This document shows positions 44,859 to 57,907 of a DNA stretch of 64,000 nt, one piece after another. Within the stretch, counting starts at the first letter, position 1, and each line of letters opens with the position of its first letter. The notes beneath the pieces are model-generated. The model did not search any database and was not told the DNA's origin. It worked only from the letters and a program-made list of their open reading frames with translations. A program made the translations under genes and the position numbers. This stretch comes from Enoplosus armatus (Eukaryota > Chordata > Actinopteri > Centrarchiformes > Enoplosidae), in contig NC_092186.1 of the NCBI RefSeq assembly GCF_043641665.1, positions 14,688,001 to 14,752,000 on the forward strand, given 5' to 3'.

Positions 44859-47800
44859 GTACGGGGGAATCTGGTTTTACATTTAAATTAAACTTCAGGT
44901 GGTTTGTTGGATTGCGCAGGGGGAAGACAGAGTGATCAAAACTGAAAAAAAGAGAGGAGGGGGCTGTCGTCCAGTAGAGGTCGTGGACTGGATGTGACCT
45001 TAGGAGGATGTGTTGGCTGTTGTTTACAATTTTGACCTGGTAGGGGTTTGTGGTGTGTGACGGTTGCAGTGTATCAGATGAGAGTTTGGTGCAAAGCTCA
45101 ATGAGTCACTTCATGAATGTATAAGATGTGAGAATGCATCTACCATTAAAAGGAAACCTCTCATTATTATTGTAAAATCATCATTTAGTGTGATGATCCT
45201 GACTTTAGTGCTGCCACTGTAACCTGTAGAGTTAACAGCCAAAATTCAGGTTTTTTTAAATGATGTTTGGTGTAGCATTACAGTTTAAGTAAATCCATTA
45301 AGAAGTTCACTGAGAAAAAGACTGACAAGTGGAGCTTTATACACTTTACCGACGCAACAACTCATATTTTTCTGTTCATCTGTCTCTCGTAGATTGCTGT
45401 CACACGCAGAACTTGAATTATTTCATGCTCTCTGTTCTCATGCTGTTATCTTCAGAGGAATATGATGTTTGTTTTAGACATAAAGAAGCCTTGTGGGACG
45501 CTTCCATTTTGCTTCAGCCGCGGTGTCTGTGTAGCTCGGCGCTTTGAGCAGTCAGACGTATTTCTGATCAAAGAGTTTCTGTGAGATGACAGTTGTTTTG
45601 ATGTGTGCTTCGACCTCAGATCTAACAGCCTCTGTGTTCTGTTTTCACCTGTGCACAACATCTGTCACACACACACAAACACACACACACACACACACAC
45701 ACACAGACTTGTAACACTACACCAGGGCAGGAATCATCCAGGTACTGAATGGTCATTGTGACCTTAATCCAAACACTTGTATATTTGTATCGAATAATAT
45801 ATTTCTGTTAAATGAGTGTGATTTTCATCTTGTCATCTGTGGTTTCTGTAGTTGGGTAACATCTGGCCTCAGTGTGTATTTACTTAGAAAGGTGTTTATT
45901 GTACTAGTGCCTCTGTTGAAAACACACCTGCAGCCACCTGTATACCTTTCCTAAATCTGTGTGCATTGTAACAACTCGTCACGTACATTGTAAATAATCA
46001 ACTGACCGTATCATGGGATGCCTGAGTTCCTCTTGTGACTGTATGTACAGCAAGCTTTGTGGTGAACATGTGCCCTCATTTGCTCAAATGTCTTCCTTTT
46101 CACAAAACACTAAACACGAACAGGGTTATGCAAATCTGTCATGTACATTCTGCATAATGAAAATAACAATTCTGTAACATTCATTTTTAACAAAATACTA
46201 AACAGTTTAATCATTTTGAGGAATAAAAAAAGGAAATCCTGCTCCACTGGGGCATTTATTCATAATATTGTCACAAGAACCATTTTCAGAAACTTTTTTT
46301 ACTTTTTTTCCACAAAACAAAACAGCTTAAGTTACATAAATTCTGTATAATAGTTGATTTATTGTAGGGCATTTGTCAAGCAGAGTCAAGCCAATTTTAT
46401 TTATATAGCCCCAAATCAAAACTTTGTATCAGATAACTTTAAAATCTGTGAAACACATGATACCCACTTTTCTTAGACCCTGGATATAGAAGGAAACCAC
46501 AAAAACCATTTAACAAACGTGAGAAACTAACTAATCATGCGTGGTCTGTCACATGTAGACAGAAGTTACAGTAGTGGAATTACAATGTAGAGAAAAGAGG
46601 AACAAATATAAACAGACAAAATACTAAGTACACAAAGTATTATATTGAGTAAATTTCAAGTGTGATCATTTTAAGAGTTTTAGGCAAGGTGTTAGTGTAA
46701 TTTATTAGTTGATAATAGTCATTAATTTAGTAGCAGACCACCCTTTGTTATGTGGAGCCAAACTGCGGGGAAAACAGCTGACAGTGCCAAAACAATTATG
46801 GAGACACACACACCTGAACACACGGACAGACACACACACACACGCTGATGTTTCATCCCTGTGTAATGTATTAGCAGATATGAGAGGCCAACCATAAAAG
46901 GCTACAGCAGCACTACAAGACAGCATCAAGCGGCCGCTGCAGTGTCTAAGTTTACACTTAACACAAGTGGGATTTGGACACAAACAAACTCTCCCTCCAG
47001 CGGGGACGCTGCCATCTTCCGCAGCCTCAGCCAGTGATTTAGTAATATAGAAAATAGATCTACAGTGTGTCTGTCGGTGTGTTTATGTGAGAGCATCTCT
47101 GGCTGTCGCGCTGAAGAGGGGAGGGGATGCTGCTGGTTTATAGCAGGACACGGTGCAGGACTCAGAGTGTGGCCTGTCTGCATTTTATCTCACCGCACAA
47201 CACAACCTGAGGTCCCCTGCTCGCTCCTACAGACATACAATAAGACTCTAAAACAATCACAAATATTATTCGAATTATCTGCAAGAAAAGCCATGAGGTG
47301 GAATGAATGTCTCTCCATGAATGAACTTCAAGTTCACCAGAAAACCAGTCTTCACCGATTCAGAGTTTTGGTACTTTTAATCTATCCTGAGAAGTCATGT
47401 GTCACAGATGTACACTTTGAACTCAAGTAAGAATGTTAAATATCTTGGCATACATTGATAGCAAGTCCTCATAAATAAAAATGCCGGTCTGCTGATACCT
47501 TCTGAGCTTTTCGTGTAACTCACAGCGGTGAGTGTGATAAGGTTCAGTGACAACAACGTACAGGATGTCCATAATCCAACGTTTAAAGCTGGCCTTTTTC
47601 ATATTTTTATATTGACAAGGTATCTACTGACTATGTGTAATGTGAAAAGGGTTACTCCACATAGCATTTTAGCATCTTTTAGCCCGCAATTTTGCCGCTC
47701 GTCAACCTTGTTTCCAGCAGCAGCAGGCAACTGTTTTTAGCACAGAAAGTTTGCTAAACCGACTGTGTGCCACCTTCCCAGCAACAAACAGCAGACAGAG

Positions 47801-50800
47801 AGAGTTGGTGACTAGCTGGTGAACATAGTGGAGCATTTAGCAGCTAAAGAGCAAAATATTCAGGAGTTGGTGGAGACCAAAAACAGAGCTAAAAGTAGAG
47901 TGAATATTAACTTACATTCATGAGATGGACAGAAACACAACTCCAAATGAATGCTAATGTTGCTCTGTGTCTGCTGGATGTGTAAATAGGGATCTTGTTT
48001 TCTTGATGTTCCCCATCAACAACTGTATATATCCGTATTGTGTTTAAAGCTTCTTCTGCTGCGTCACATGATCTAAAAATAAATGAGTGCTGCTTTAAAG
48101 GAGAAACTTAACTAGATTCCTACCATTCCCACTCCTACCATGTTTATGTTTCTGTTTTATGGTCCACAGAGTCTCCATTCACTCCAGTCTGTCACCATTC
48201 CTTCATCACTGAAATCACAGATATAATAACACATATAGCATTAGCGCTAGTTGTTTAGCCGAATACTTGTTTACACTGGTCATGTTAAATGAGAAAATGA
48301 AACTTCACAGGGGAACAGAAAGAGGTCAAATCTATTCGAGGAGAAGTGAGTCAGCCTTTGTGGAGCCAGGCTGGCTTAGGCTAAGGCTCGGGTTCACAGG
48401 AGGCGTCCCTTATGAAATGAGCCTTATGTAACCTGTCGTAGCTGTGGCTCTCCCCTCCTCAGATGGGCATGGTGTGGCTGAAACCCTAACTGTGAACATG
48501 ACATACTCAGACGCCTTAACAGACTTTTCAGACACCACGAGACACTGACACGTTTGTTTTTTATTCATGAAAAATGTAAGAAATGTCACAATTGCACCCA
48601 TTTTTAACCTCACACATGTGATTCCAAACTCTGTACTGTCCATTTAATTCATATAGCATGTACTTACTATAGTATGTTATATTATTTACCACAGGCTTGT
48701 GAGGCAGCTTGTCAGGCCGCTGAAAGCTCAGTGAGGGAATAATCTCCAGCTCTCCACCACTGACACGGAGACTAATGCTGGCTCACCAAGCAGTTTGCAG
48801 TGGTGACAGTGGTTTGTGGCATCATGTGAATCAAGGAATCTGTTTACGCAATGGAAATGTAAAGGAGCTTTCAGTGAGAGGCTGCAACTGAGCTTTTCTT
48901 CCATTATACACAAAATCGCTCAAAATGATTACACAGGTGTTAAACAGCTGTTGAAATCAGCTGCGTCTGCCTTTCTTTGTGTTCTTTTTCTCCTTATGGT
49001 AAAGTTATTGTGTTTTCGGGAAATGTTTATAACATCACATCCATTATCTTTCAGCATCAGAGTGCAAGCCATGTAGTCAGCCCTGTGGACCTCCCAGTGA
49101 CCAGCCTCATGCTCCCACCGGGACAGGATCTTCCTCCTCACTATCCCCCTCCTCTATCGCTGAAGATGCCTTCTTTGGTAGCACCAATGAAGACCAGGTA
49201 ACACTCTATGTTCTTGATTTGGATCATTTGTATTTTACATTCTGTTCCCTTCCTTTTTGTAACCATATTAGCAGCATCTAGGGATGGCAATGTCAGTCAG
49301 TCGGTCCACCACTTTAAAGACTAAAATATCTCAACAACTATTGGACGGATTAAAATTTTGTACAGACATTCGTGGTTCCCAGACAATGAATCCTCATAAC
49401 TTTGGTGATCCCCTGACATTTTAATTGGCATTACCATGAGATTAACATTTTAGTTTTTTTTATTGAAAAATCCATCCAAAACTACTGGATGGATTGCTGT
49501 ATAATTTGGTTCAGACATTCATATCTCCAGAGGATAACCTTTGATCCTTTGATCTTCAATCTAGTGCCATCACAAGGGCAAATTTCAGTTTGCCCAATAA
49601 TAGTAAAATACCTGCAAAACTAATGAGACATTCCCATTAATCTCAGCCTCACGTTGTGTTTAAATCTAAATAGCAAATGTTAGCATGCTAACCTTCTTAA
49701 ATAAGATGGTAAACATTATACCTGCTTAGCATGTTAGCATTGTCATTGTGACCATGCTGATTTTAACATTAATCTCAAAGGTGCTGTGCCTGTGAACAGT
49801 TTCACAGAGCCGCTAGCATGACTGTAGACTTTTAGTTTTGAGTTATTTGAATTTGGGGTTGCAGCTGATGTTCAGAATATCTTGTTATCTCCTCTCTGTT
49901 CTCCATGTCTGTCCTCTTTCTTCTCTATCCCCTCTCTTTTTAAATGTTTCTTATCTCCCTCTGCTCCTGTCTGCCTCCTTGCCACCCTTGCTGCGTTGCA
50001 GGATGCGTGTTCAGTAGTCAGTGACTACGACTGCCCCTGTGTGGAGGTGAGCAACAGTGTGGTGGACCTGCTGGGCCTCAGCTCTTCTCTCAGAGACTCT
50101 GAGTACTTTAAAGACCTGGAGGGAGGGATACCGGCTTCACAGTCTACTGCATCCACAGTAACCACAGTCTCAGAGAGCAAAACCCTAACTGTTGGCCTAC
50201 AGGTGTCCCTAAACACAGACAGTCCTGCCATCAACCAACCTGTGCAGACTTCTGTGACCACACACTCAATCCCAATCAATGCACCACCATCCCCCTACTA
50301 TATACACCCTGCAGAGGAACCTCATCACAACTTTGTGGTGACTCAGCTCAGTCCTAAATTAATGCCAGGTTGTATTATTGATAGCGGTGACCTTGCAGGC
50401 CCTGCAGTAGGACTTAGCTTGACAATTAATCTGAATGGACTATTGGGATCAATGGAAACAGCAAAAAGAACGACAGGATCAGAGGAAGAACAGGAGCAAC
50501 CCAGTATGGATTTAGACAGAGAGCCAGACCTGGACAGCTTTCCTAATCTGGTCAGATCCATGTCAACGTCTCGGAGGCACAGCTGGGGAGTCCCTATGTC
50601 CCCCATTAACCTGGGGAGGAGGTGAGCTGGATGGATGTTTGTAAAGAATGGCTGGAAATAACTGGAGGGAGCAGTCTCATAGAGATAAATATGATAATAT
50701 CACATCTAAAGTCTTTCATATATTTCTTCCTGATGAGCAAAACCTTGTCGCTTCAGCATCGTTTAACATCGCTAGTCACTCTCATAAACAAAACTGAGCT

Positions 50801-53800
50801 ATTTAACTGAGCTGAGTGTTTCCGGTGGTTTAGTTGGTTGTTCGCAGCTTCTTAAATAATGCAGTCAGGCTGCTGTGAGGTGAGAACATGAGCAGTGCCC
50901 CCAAATACCTACTGACAAACCGAACAACACAAAAATAAACAGTGTCTTGCTCAAAAGTTTTGTTTGGTTAATAGATTAATTTCACTGCCTGTTAACCCTC
51001 TGCTGTGTGTGTGTTTGCTGCTGTGCTGCCAGACTGAGTCTGGATACCATGGCCGTGGACAGCGATGGAGAGAGAGAGGATGATGAAGAGAGACAGTCTG
51101 ACAGCTGCACAGCTTGTCCTGGAGAGGAGATGGATAGTCCCAGGCTGAGGGTCCCCTGTCCAAGAGCCAGGGTCACCAGAATGGTAATAAAGCAATGGCG
51201 ACACATTGCACATATTATTGTCAACAAATCTTATCTCAAGACCAAAATCAACAGTAGTCAGTTTCTCAGTACTTTCGGACTTCCTTACCCTGTCGGTGGC
51301 ACTCAGCCCCATCGTCTTCCACTGAAGACATAAATCCTTAAAAACAGGTCACAAATATATACTTAAATATAATTTATTTTTCAAGTAATTTCAAAAATAG
51401 CTGGGAACTGCAGTTTTCAGCAAATGTTACTCAAACAGGAGAAAATAGTGCATTCATTATGGACTATTTTCAGCTGTGGATTGATACACATTTGGTGCTC
51501 TAGTGAGTATTTACAGCAGCAGGATGGTGTATGTGGGAGTGGCTCAAAATAAACTATGTGCGTGTTTATGGTAATGAACATGTCACCAAGTGCAACAGTG
51601 TGGCTCATATATGTGCTTTAATGGTTTTTGGACAACAGCTGAGGTCTGTGGAACAGAGGCTTCACAGATCATTCAGATCAATTAATTGTTGTTGTCAGTC
51701 TTTTCATGGGATTTGTTGACAATAAGAAAACTTTTAAATATCACCAGACTTATCCTTTAAGGGAATACGGCTTATGGTTGGCCACAACTTGGATATTTGA
51801 CACTAAAGAACAAAATACTGAATCTTTTGCAGTACTGTGACAAACTACAAAAACAAAAGACTACAGTGACTATAAAAGCAAATTAATAAAGGCCCCTGTC
51901 GGTAAAAGTTAACATCAAAAGTATTTCATCTGTATGTTGGCGAGTGGAGGTAAAACAGATCAAATGTGCACGTGATGTACATGTGTGTTTATTCTTCAAT
52001 GCTTTCAGGCCGGTGGTGTGCCCGGCAGGCATCTGTACTCCCGCTCAGAGATCCTCGCCTCAGACGAATGTTCCCGTGCTGCACACATTTCTCGTGTTGT
52101 ACAGACATCCAAACAGGCCGCCAGGGCAGCAGGAGGTGGGGCTGAGTGTTTGTACATGTAGAGTACATGTTAGTTTATGTGATTTTTACACTCAGCACTC
52201 ATCATATTTGACATTTTCATCTTTCTCCTCCTCCTGTAGCAGAGGAGTTCGACCCTGAAGAAAACCTACATTCTACTGAAGGACACAGCCATATGTAAGC
52301 CTACACTGTCATCAATTACCTCTGCAGCTTGACTTAGGTTACACAACCCTTTATGACTTGCAATGTGTGGTGGAATATCTATTTCCTTTCCTGAAGCTGC
52401 TTCAGTCTGACTGCCAGCTCAGCTTTAATGATGCTTGAAAGAAAAAAAAAGATACTCCTGTGTTTTGATTCACAGGAAGCAACTGTTGATCACTTGTGTC
52501 CTGTAAATTATACCTGCAGCTCTTGAATGATTCAGTACAATAGTTCACATACTGTTCGGTGGTTTTAAACTGTTATAGTCTGGTACAGCTGTCCAACTCC
52601 CACGTAGCAGGGGGGCTTTCCCCATTCCCTCCTGACATTTCTGCTCCATGTCATATGTCTGCAACCTCCTCCTCCCACAGTCCTCGCTCCCAGCTCCTTA
52701 GATGGCCCCTTAGTGTGTGTGTGTGTGTGTGCGTTTCTGTGGGTGTGTGTATTATATGTGTGCTCTGGTGATTGTGTGGGCGCAGCAGACAAGGGAGGAT
52801 TCATCTCTAAATTGCAGTTTGACACCCAGCTCCCAGCAGTCTCGCCCTCTCTCCTCTCCTCTCCTCTCCTCCCCTCCCCTCGCCTCCCCTCTCCTCTCCT
52901 CTCCTCTCCTCCCCTCCCCTCCCCTCCCCTCTCCTCTCCTCTCCTCCCCTCTCCTCTCCTCTCCTCTCCTCTCCTCTCCTCCCCTCTCCTCTCCTCTCCT
53001 CTCCTCTCCTCTCCTCCCCTCCCCTCTCCTCTCCTCTCCTCTCCTCCCCTCCCCTCGCCTCCCCTCCCCTCCCCTCTCCTCTCCTCTCCTCTCCTCCCCT
53101 CCCCTCCCCTCCCCTCCCCTCTCCTCTCCTCTCCTCTCCTCTCCTCTCCTCTCCTCTCCTCTCCTCCCCTCCCCTCCCCTCTCCTCTCCTCTCCTCTCCT
53201 CTCCTCCCCTCTCCTCTCCTCCCCTCCCCTCCCCTCCCCTCTCCTCTCCTCTCCTCTCCTCCCCTCCCCTCCCCTCCCCTCCCCTCTCCTCTCCTCCCCT
53301 CCCCTCCCCTCCCCTCCCCTCTCCTCCCCTCCCCTCCCCTCCCCTCCCCTCTCCTCTCCTCTCCTCCCCTCCCCTCCCCTCCCCTCCCCTCTCCTCTCCT
53401 CTCCTCCCCTCCCCTCCCCTCCCCTCTCCTCTCCTCCCCTCCCCTCCCCTCTCCTCTCCTCTCCTCTCCTCTCCTCTCCTCTCCTCTCCTCTCCTCTCCT
53501 CCCCTCTCCTCTCTTCTCCTCTCCTCTCCTCTCCTCTCCTCCCCTCCCCTCTCCTCCCCTCTCCTCTCCTCTCCTCCCCTCTCCTCTCTTCTCCTCTCCT
53601 CTCCTCTCCTCTCCTCACCTCTCGCTGCCCCCACTCAGCCTCAGTGTCTTGTTTGTCTTAGGCTGATGGTACAGAAAGTTCTACAGGAGCTAAAGCTGTA
53701 CCATGGGTGAGTAAACAGGAGAAGGAGGTCTGCTTGCTCCCGCCACTGCTCAAACGCCATGCCAGTCTTCACAGCAGCAGCAGAGCCAGATTGTGACCTG

Positions 53801-56800
53801 GGGGGGAGCACTGCACTGTATGGGTGTGTTTGTGTGTGTGTGTGTGCATGTTTTTGACATGTGTGTTTGCATGTGTCTGTTTGTGCACTGAGACACTGTG
53901 TCATTAGGAAAGGGTCTGAACACTGGAGTCTTTTTTGATTTCACAAAATCATTAGTTGACATTGAACTCACCGGACAATCTCTTACTGTAAAAGTGCACT
54001 GCTGGCTAAACCATGTTATACTCTCTGTTATAGACTTTCTTTATTTTTCTAAACACTGTTCAAATCATCTCATTGTTCCTCCACAGAGCGAAGCAGAGGA
54101 ACAACAGGTCAGACACCAAAGTTTCAGGAAATGTCACCTGGTACGAGTTCCTCTCTAATGAGTAAGTATTGTCCTTATCACTGTTCCCTTATCTCTAAAG
54201 CTGCAGAAATGTTCACAAGTATTGAAGTTTGGGATGAAAATAAACATTTCCTCATCATTTCGTGCTCAGTAATTAGTTGTGTCTTACCTGTTTGCATAGA
54301 GGTGTTTCATTGGCCAGTGATAACAGGATATGATCCAAACCAAGGAGTAAAACAGCACAGTGAAAGCTGCTCTTGGTTCTGCAATAATGTGGTTTGTTTT
54401 CATGGAAACAATCCAATGAAATTTCCCGTCACAGCAGCTGTAACTATTCAACAAAATCACCCGTTTCCCAAGATGGATTTCACTTGTGTTGATTTCCAGA
54501 CTGACAATTACAAAAGAGAATTATGATATCTGTCATTTAACTTGCACAAGACGAACACTGTCCTATGTTGACTTAAGCTTTTAAGAGATATAAAGTTTCA
54601 AGATAGTCAAATATAAATAAACAAATATAAATAAACAATTTTCAATAAATATTAATGATTTTCAAATGTGAGTAACCATAGAGGTGTTTCTGTATTTTCT
54701 GTATTTTGTTCTCTACTTCTTCGACCAGGAATGAGGAAGAGGAAGATCGTACAGAGAAGGTGGAGAAAGGCACTAAGGTGAAGAGGACTCTCAGCTCTCT
54801 GAGGAACAGGATGACTGGCTCTTTTAATAAAGATAAGGTAAACACCATAGCCACTTTGAACTCATACTGCAATACACCATGCTGCCTGAACTGCAGTGGC
54901 ATACATGACCTAATTTGCATTAAAACACATTTTTAACCTTGAATGCAGAAAAGTGAGTTCAGTCGCTGCCCTCATGCTGTATTTCCTAATATTACAAAGA
55001 GCAAATCCTGAGGTGTTAACAGTTCACTGGTGTGCATGTTGCTGCACACACGAGCCACTAATCTACCTACACAAACCCTGTTATATATCCTGCCTCTGAC
55101 ACGGTTATGCAATGTCATACCCAGCCATGCAGTATGTGCCATGGTGAAAGAGAACAGACTGTATTTGCATATATAAACCTCCCTCCGTGTTTGCTTTTCT
55201 TGTTCCTCTGCAGGGTAAGAACCGTGAAAAAGAGCAGCAGAAAGAGAAGGGGAAGGAGACCAAAGAGAAAGTGTGCGGCAGCAGCAGAAACAGGCATTAT
55301 TTGGTGCCAGGCGCTTTCTCCAGCTGTGCCACCTGCTCACTGTGCAGCAAGACCCTGCAGAAAAAGCATGGCCTGCAGTGCATTAGTGAGTAACACCAAA
55401 GTCACAGGTGTAGACGCACCCACGCTTGTTCTCAGCCTGACACACACATGCACAAGTGCTCCGCTCACACACAAACTCGCATCTATTTATGCCCATGCTA
55501 CTGCCCGCATGCTCACTCACCCATTTATTGGTGTACTCAAACACACAGGCAAACCAACAGAGCCACCCACACCCACACACCCAGAAGCTGTAATATGTCA
55601 TATATAAGTGACTATTTCTGACTTTAATACACTTGTTGACATCTTTGTTATGTGGCAGATTATAGCATTAAAAGTACAGTCCATAAATAACATCATAACA
55701 AGTTTTCACTTTGTCTTCACAAGTATGTAATAACCCAGAGTGTTATAATGACGGTAAATGCTGTTGGTCATATTGGCGGTGGCTTTTCTTTTGCACCTTT
55801 CTGCTGAACAGAAGATGCTGTTTGTCTCCAGTTCCTCTTCAAACAGCATTTAAACTTGTGAAGTATTTCATACTAAAACACACTCACGCAGTCTGAAACT
55901 CTCCCTGCACTTTATTTCACACTGCATCACTACTGTGGGTCCCAGTTTTGTACAACTTAGCTCAGTTGTTTAGATGTGTTATCTGATGTATTAGCACCAT
56001 CTTATGACAGTTGTTTATCTGCAGCACGCCTTAACTGCCTTCAAATATTATTCACATTTCCTGTGTCTTTTGTGTGTTGGATGAACTCGTACAATGAGAA
56101 AGTAGGCCCTGCTGTGTCTGGAGGCAACCACAGCTTAGTGCGTCCGCTCACACAGTAGGCCTGTACAGGACATTTCAACACCCCGTGGTTCCTTTTTTCT
56201 GCTGCTCTTATGCCACTCCTATACAGCCTGCAGGTCAGCTGATAAGCTTGCAATACCCAATGAAAGACATGGAAAACTGAGTTCAGTGGAAAGACTCTGA
56301 TCCAAGAAGTCAGACTGCGTGACAAACCGGTGATAGTAGTTTGAAATAGCAGGAATAAGACCTTTTTATTATAACATATGTTTGAACTCCACTTATCGAT
56401 GAAATAATCAAAATAGTTTAAAGTAATCAAATGGGCGGGATAACATTTTGCAGAAATTGATTGTTAAAGTGCACTTTGACTTTATAGATTCGTAAATACA
56501 GTGATAAGTAAAAAGCAAAAATGATCAGTTGAGATTAACATGATAGCTTTGTAACATTAGTGAGTAACACCAAACGGACTAAAAAGTACAAAGTTGCCTC
56601 CTAAATTAGTGAGCGTAAGCATCAAGTTGCAGAAGACAGAAATACTTTCTAAAAAAAGTACCTCAGAATGTAACTGTACTTGAGTAAGTGTAAATGTAAA
56701 TGGTAAATAAATGATCTCACTTATATAGCGCCTTTCAACCTTCACGGTTTACAAAGCGCTTTACAGCTAAGTCTCATTCACCCATTCACTCACACATTCA

Positions 56801-57121
56801 CACACCAATGGCGACTGAGCTGCCATGCAAGGTGCTGGTCTCCATCGGGAGCAACTTTGGGTTCAGTGTCTTGCTCAAGGAGGGGGCAGCCAGGGATCGA
56901 ACCCCCAACCCGCTCTAACCAGCTTTACCTCCCGTGCAACAGTGCTAACCACTGCGCCACCATGCCGCCGTACCAAATGTACTTAGTTATATCCCACCAC
57001 TGCTTGCATGTTATTTATTTACCACACACAAATACACACAGAGCCAGCTCCTTACATTATCTCATTCTCAAAAGAAAAGCATCAGAATAAAAAAGATATT
57101 GGGTCTTTTGTCTTTATTATA

Positions 57122-57195
<74 letters not shown>

Positions 57196-57871
57196 AGTAT
57201 AGATCTTCCATGGGCCCCTTAAAAGTACCTACAAGTTATTCTAAAAAGTGATACTTGTATACCCCCACAGGGTATTTCCAAATGGCACAGCCGGCCTGAG
57301 GTCTAATGCTTGGACCACACACTTGTTGATATTACTGTAATTCGGATGCTGTCTTCTCCTAAGCCATGTGATCTGCTGGTGGAGAATGTCACATCACCAA
57401 ATACTAGTTTCAAACAAAGAACAAGGAAACAGGACTCATTTTCTTCAAACTGGACTGGATTTCCAGCAGTGCAAGGAGAGGAGCAGCAGTTAGTTATTCT
57501 GTGCTACCACTTCATTATTTCATGGCTGTAGCCTAATAAGTGTCCTTGCTGCTCCCGTTCTGTGGGAGACAAAGGCCATAATATGTCCAGAACATTTATA
57601 AATCCTGCAGTCTGGTGGGAGGGGATATAACGTATGATTGTTTTTAATAGTGTGCTTATTAAACAAAGTTGTTCTGGCATATATCACAAGGCACAGGGCA
57701 CCACACATCCAGTGTGGTTCAGACTGCACTGCATCTTTTAGACACTAACCAGAAGCCACAATAACACATATATCTCTCTTGCTTTCTCTCTGAGACGATT
57801 CCCCATTCATCAAGCATGGCTGTTGGGAGTGATAAAGTTGTAGATCATAAATGTTGACACTTGTGCTGTTG

Positions 57872-57907
<36 letters not shown>

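Larger units (their letters stand above)
44859..49054 (+). other. arhgef18: arhgef18 intron 1 (4.2 kb)
   Basis: Contains a CA microsatellite (45665-45705), a degenerate dispersed repeat (46386-46535) and another likely dispersed repeat (47620-48115). No coding exon recognised. Confidence 0.7.

Noticed and set aside
52713..53666. Four overlapping open frames of 275-317 codons on both strands (Ser-Pro-Leu or Arg-Gly-Glu repeats)
   Set aside because: They are translations of the CTCCT/CCCCT tandem tract. A 5-bp unit free of stops keeps frames open. No start context, domain or splice logic supports a protein.
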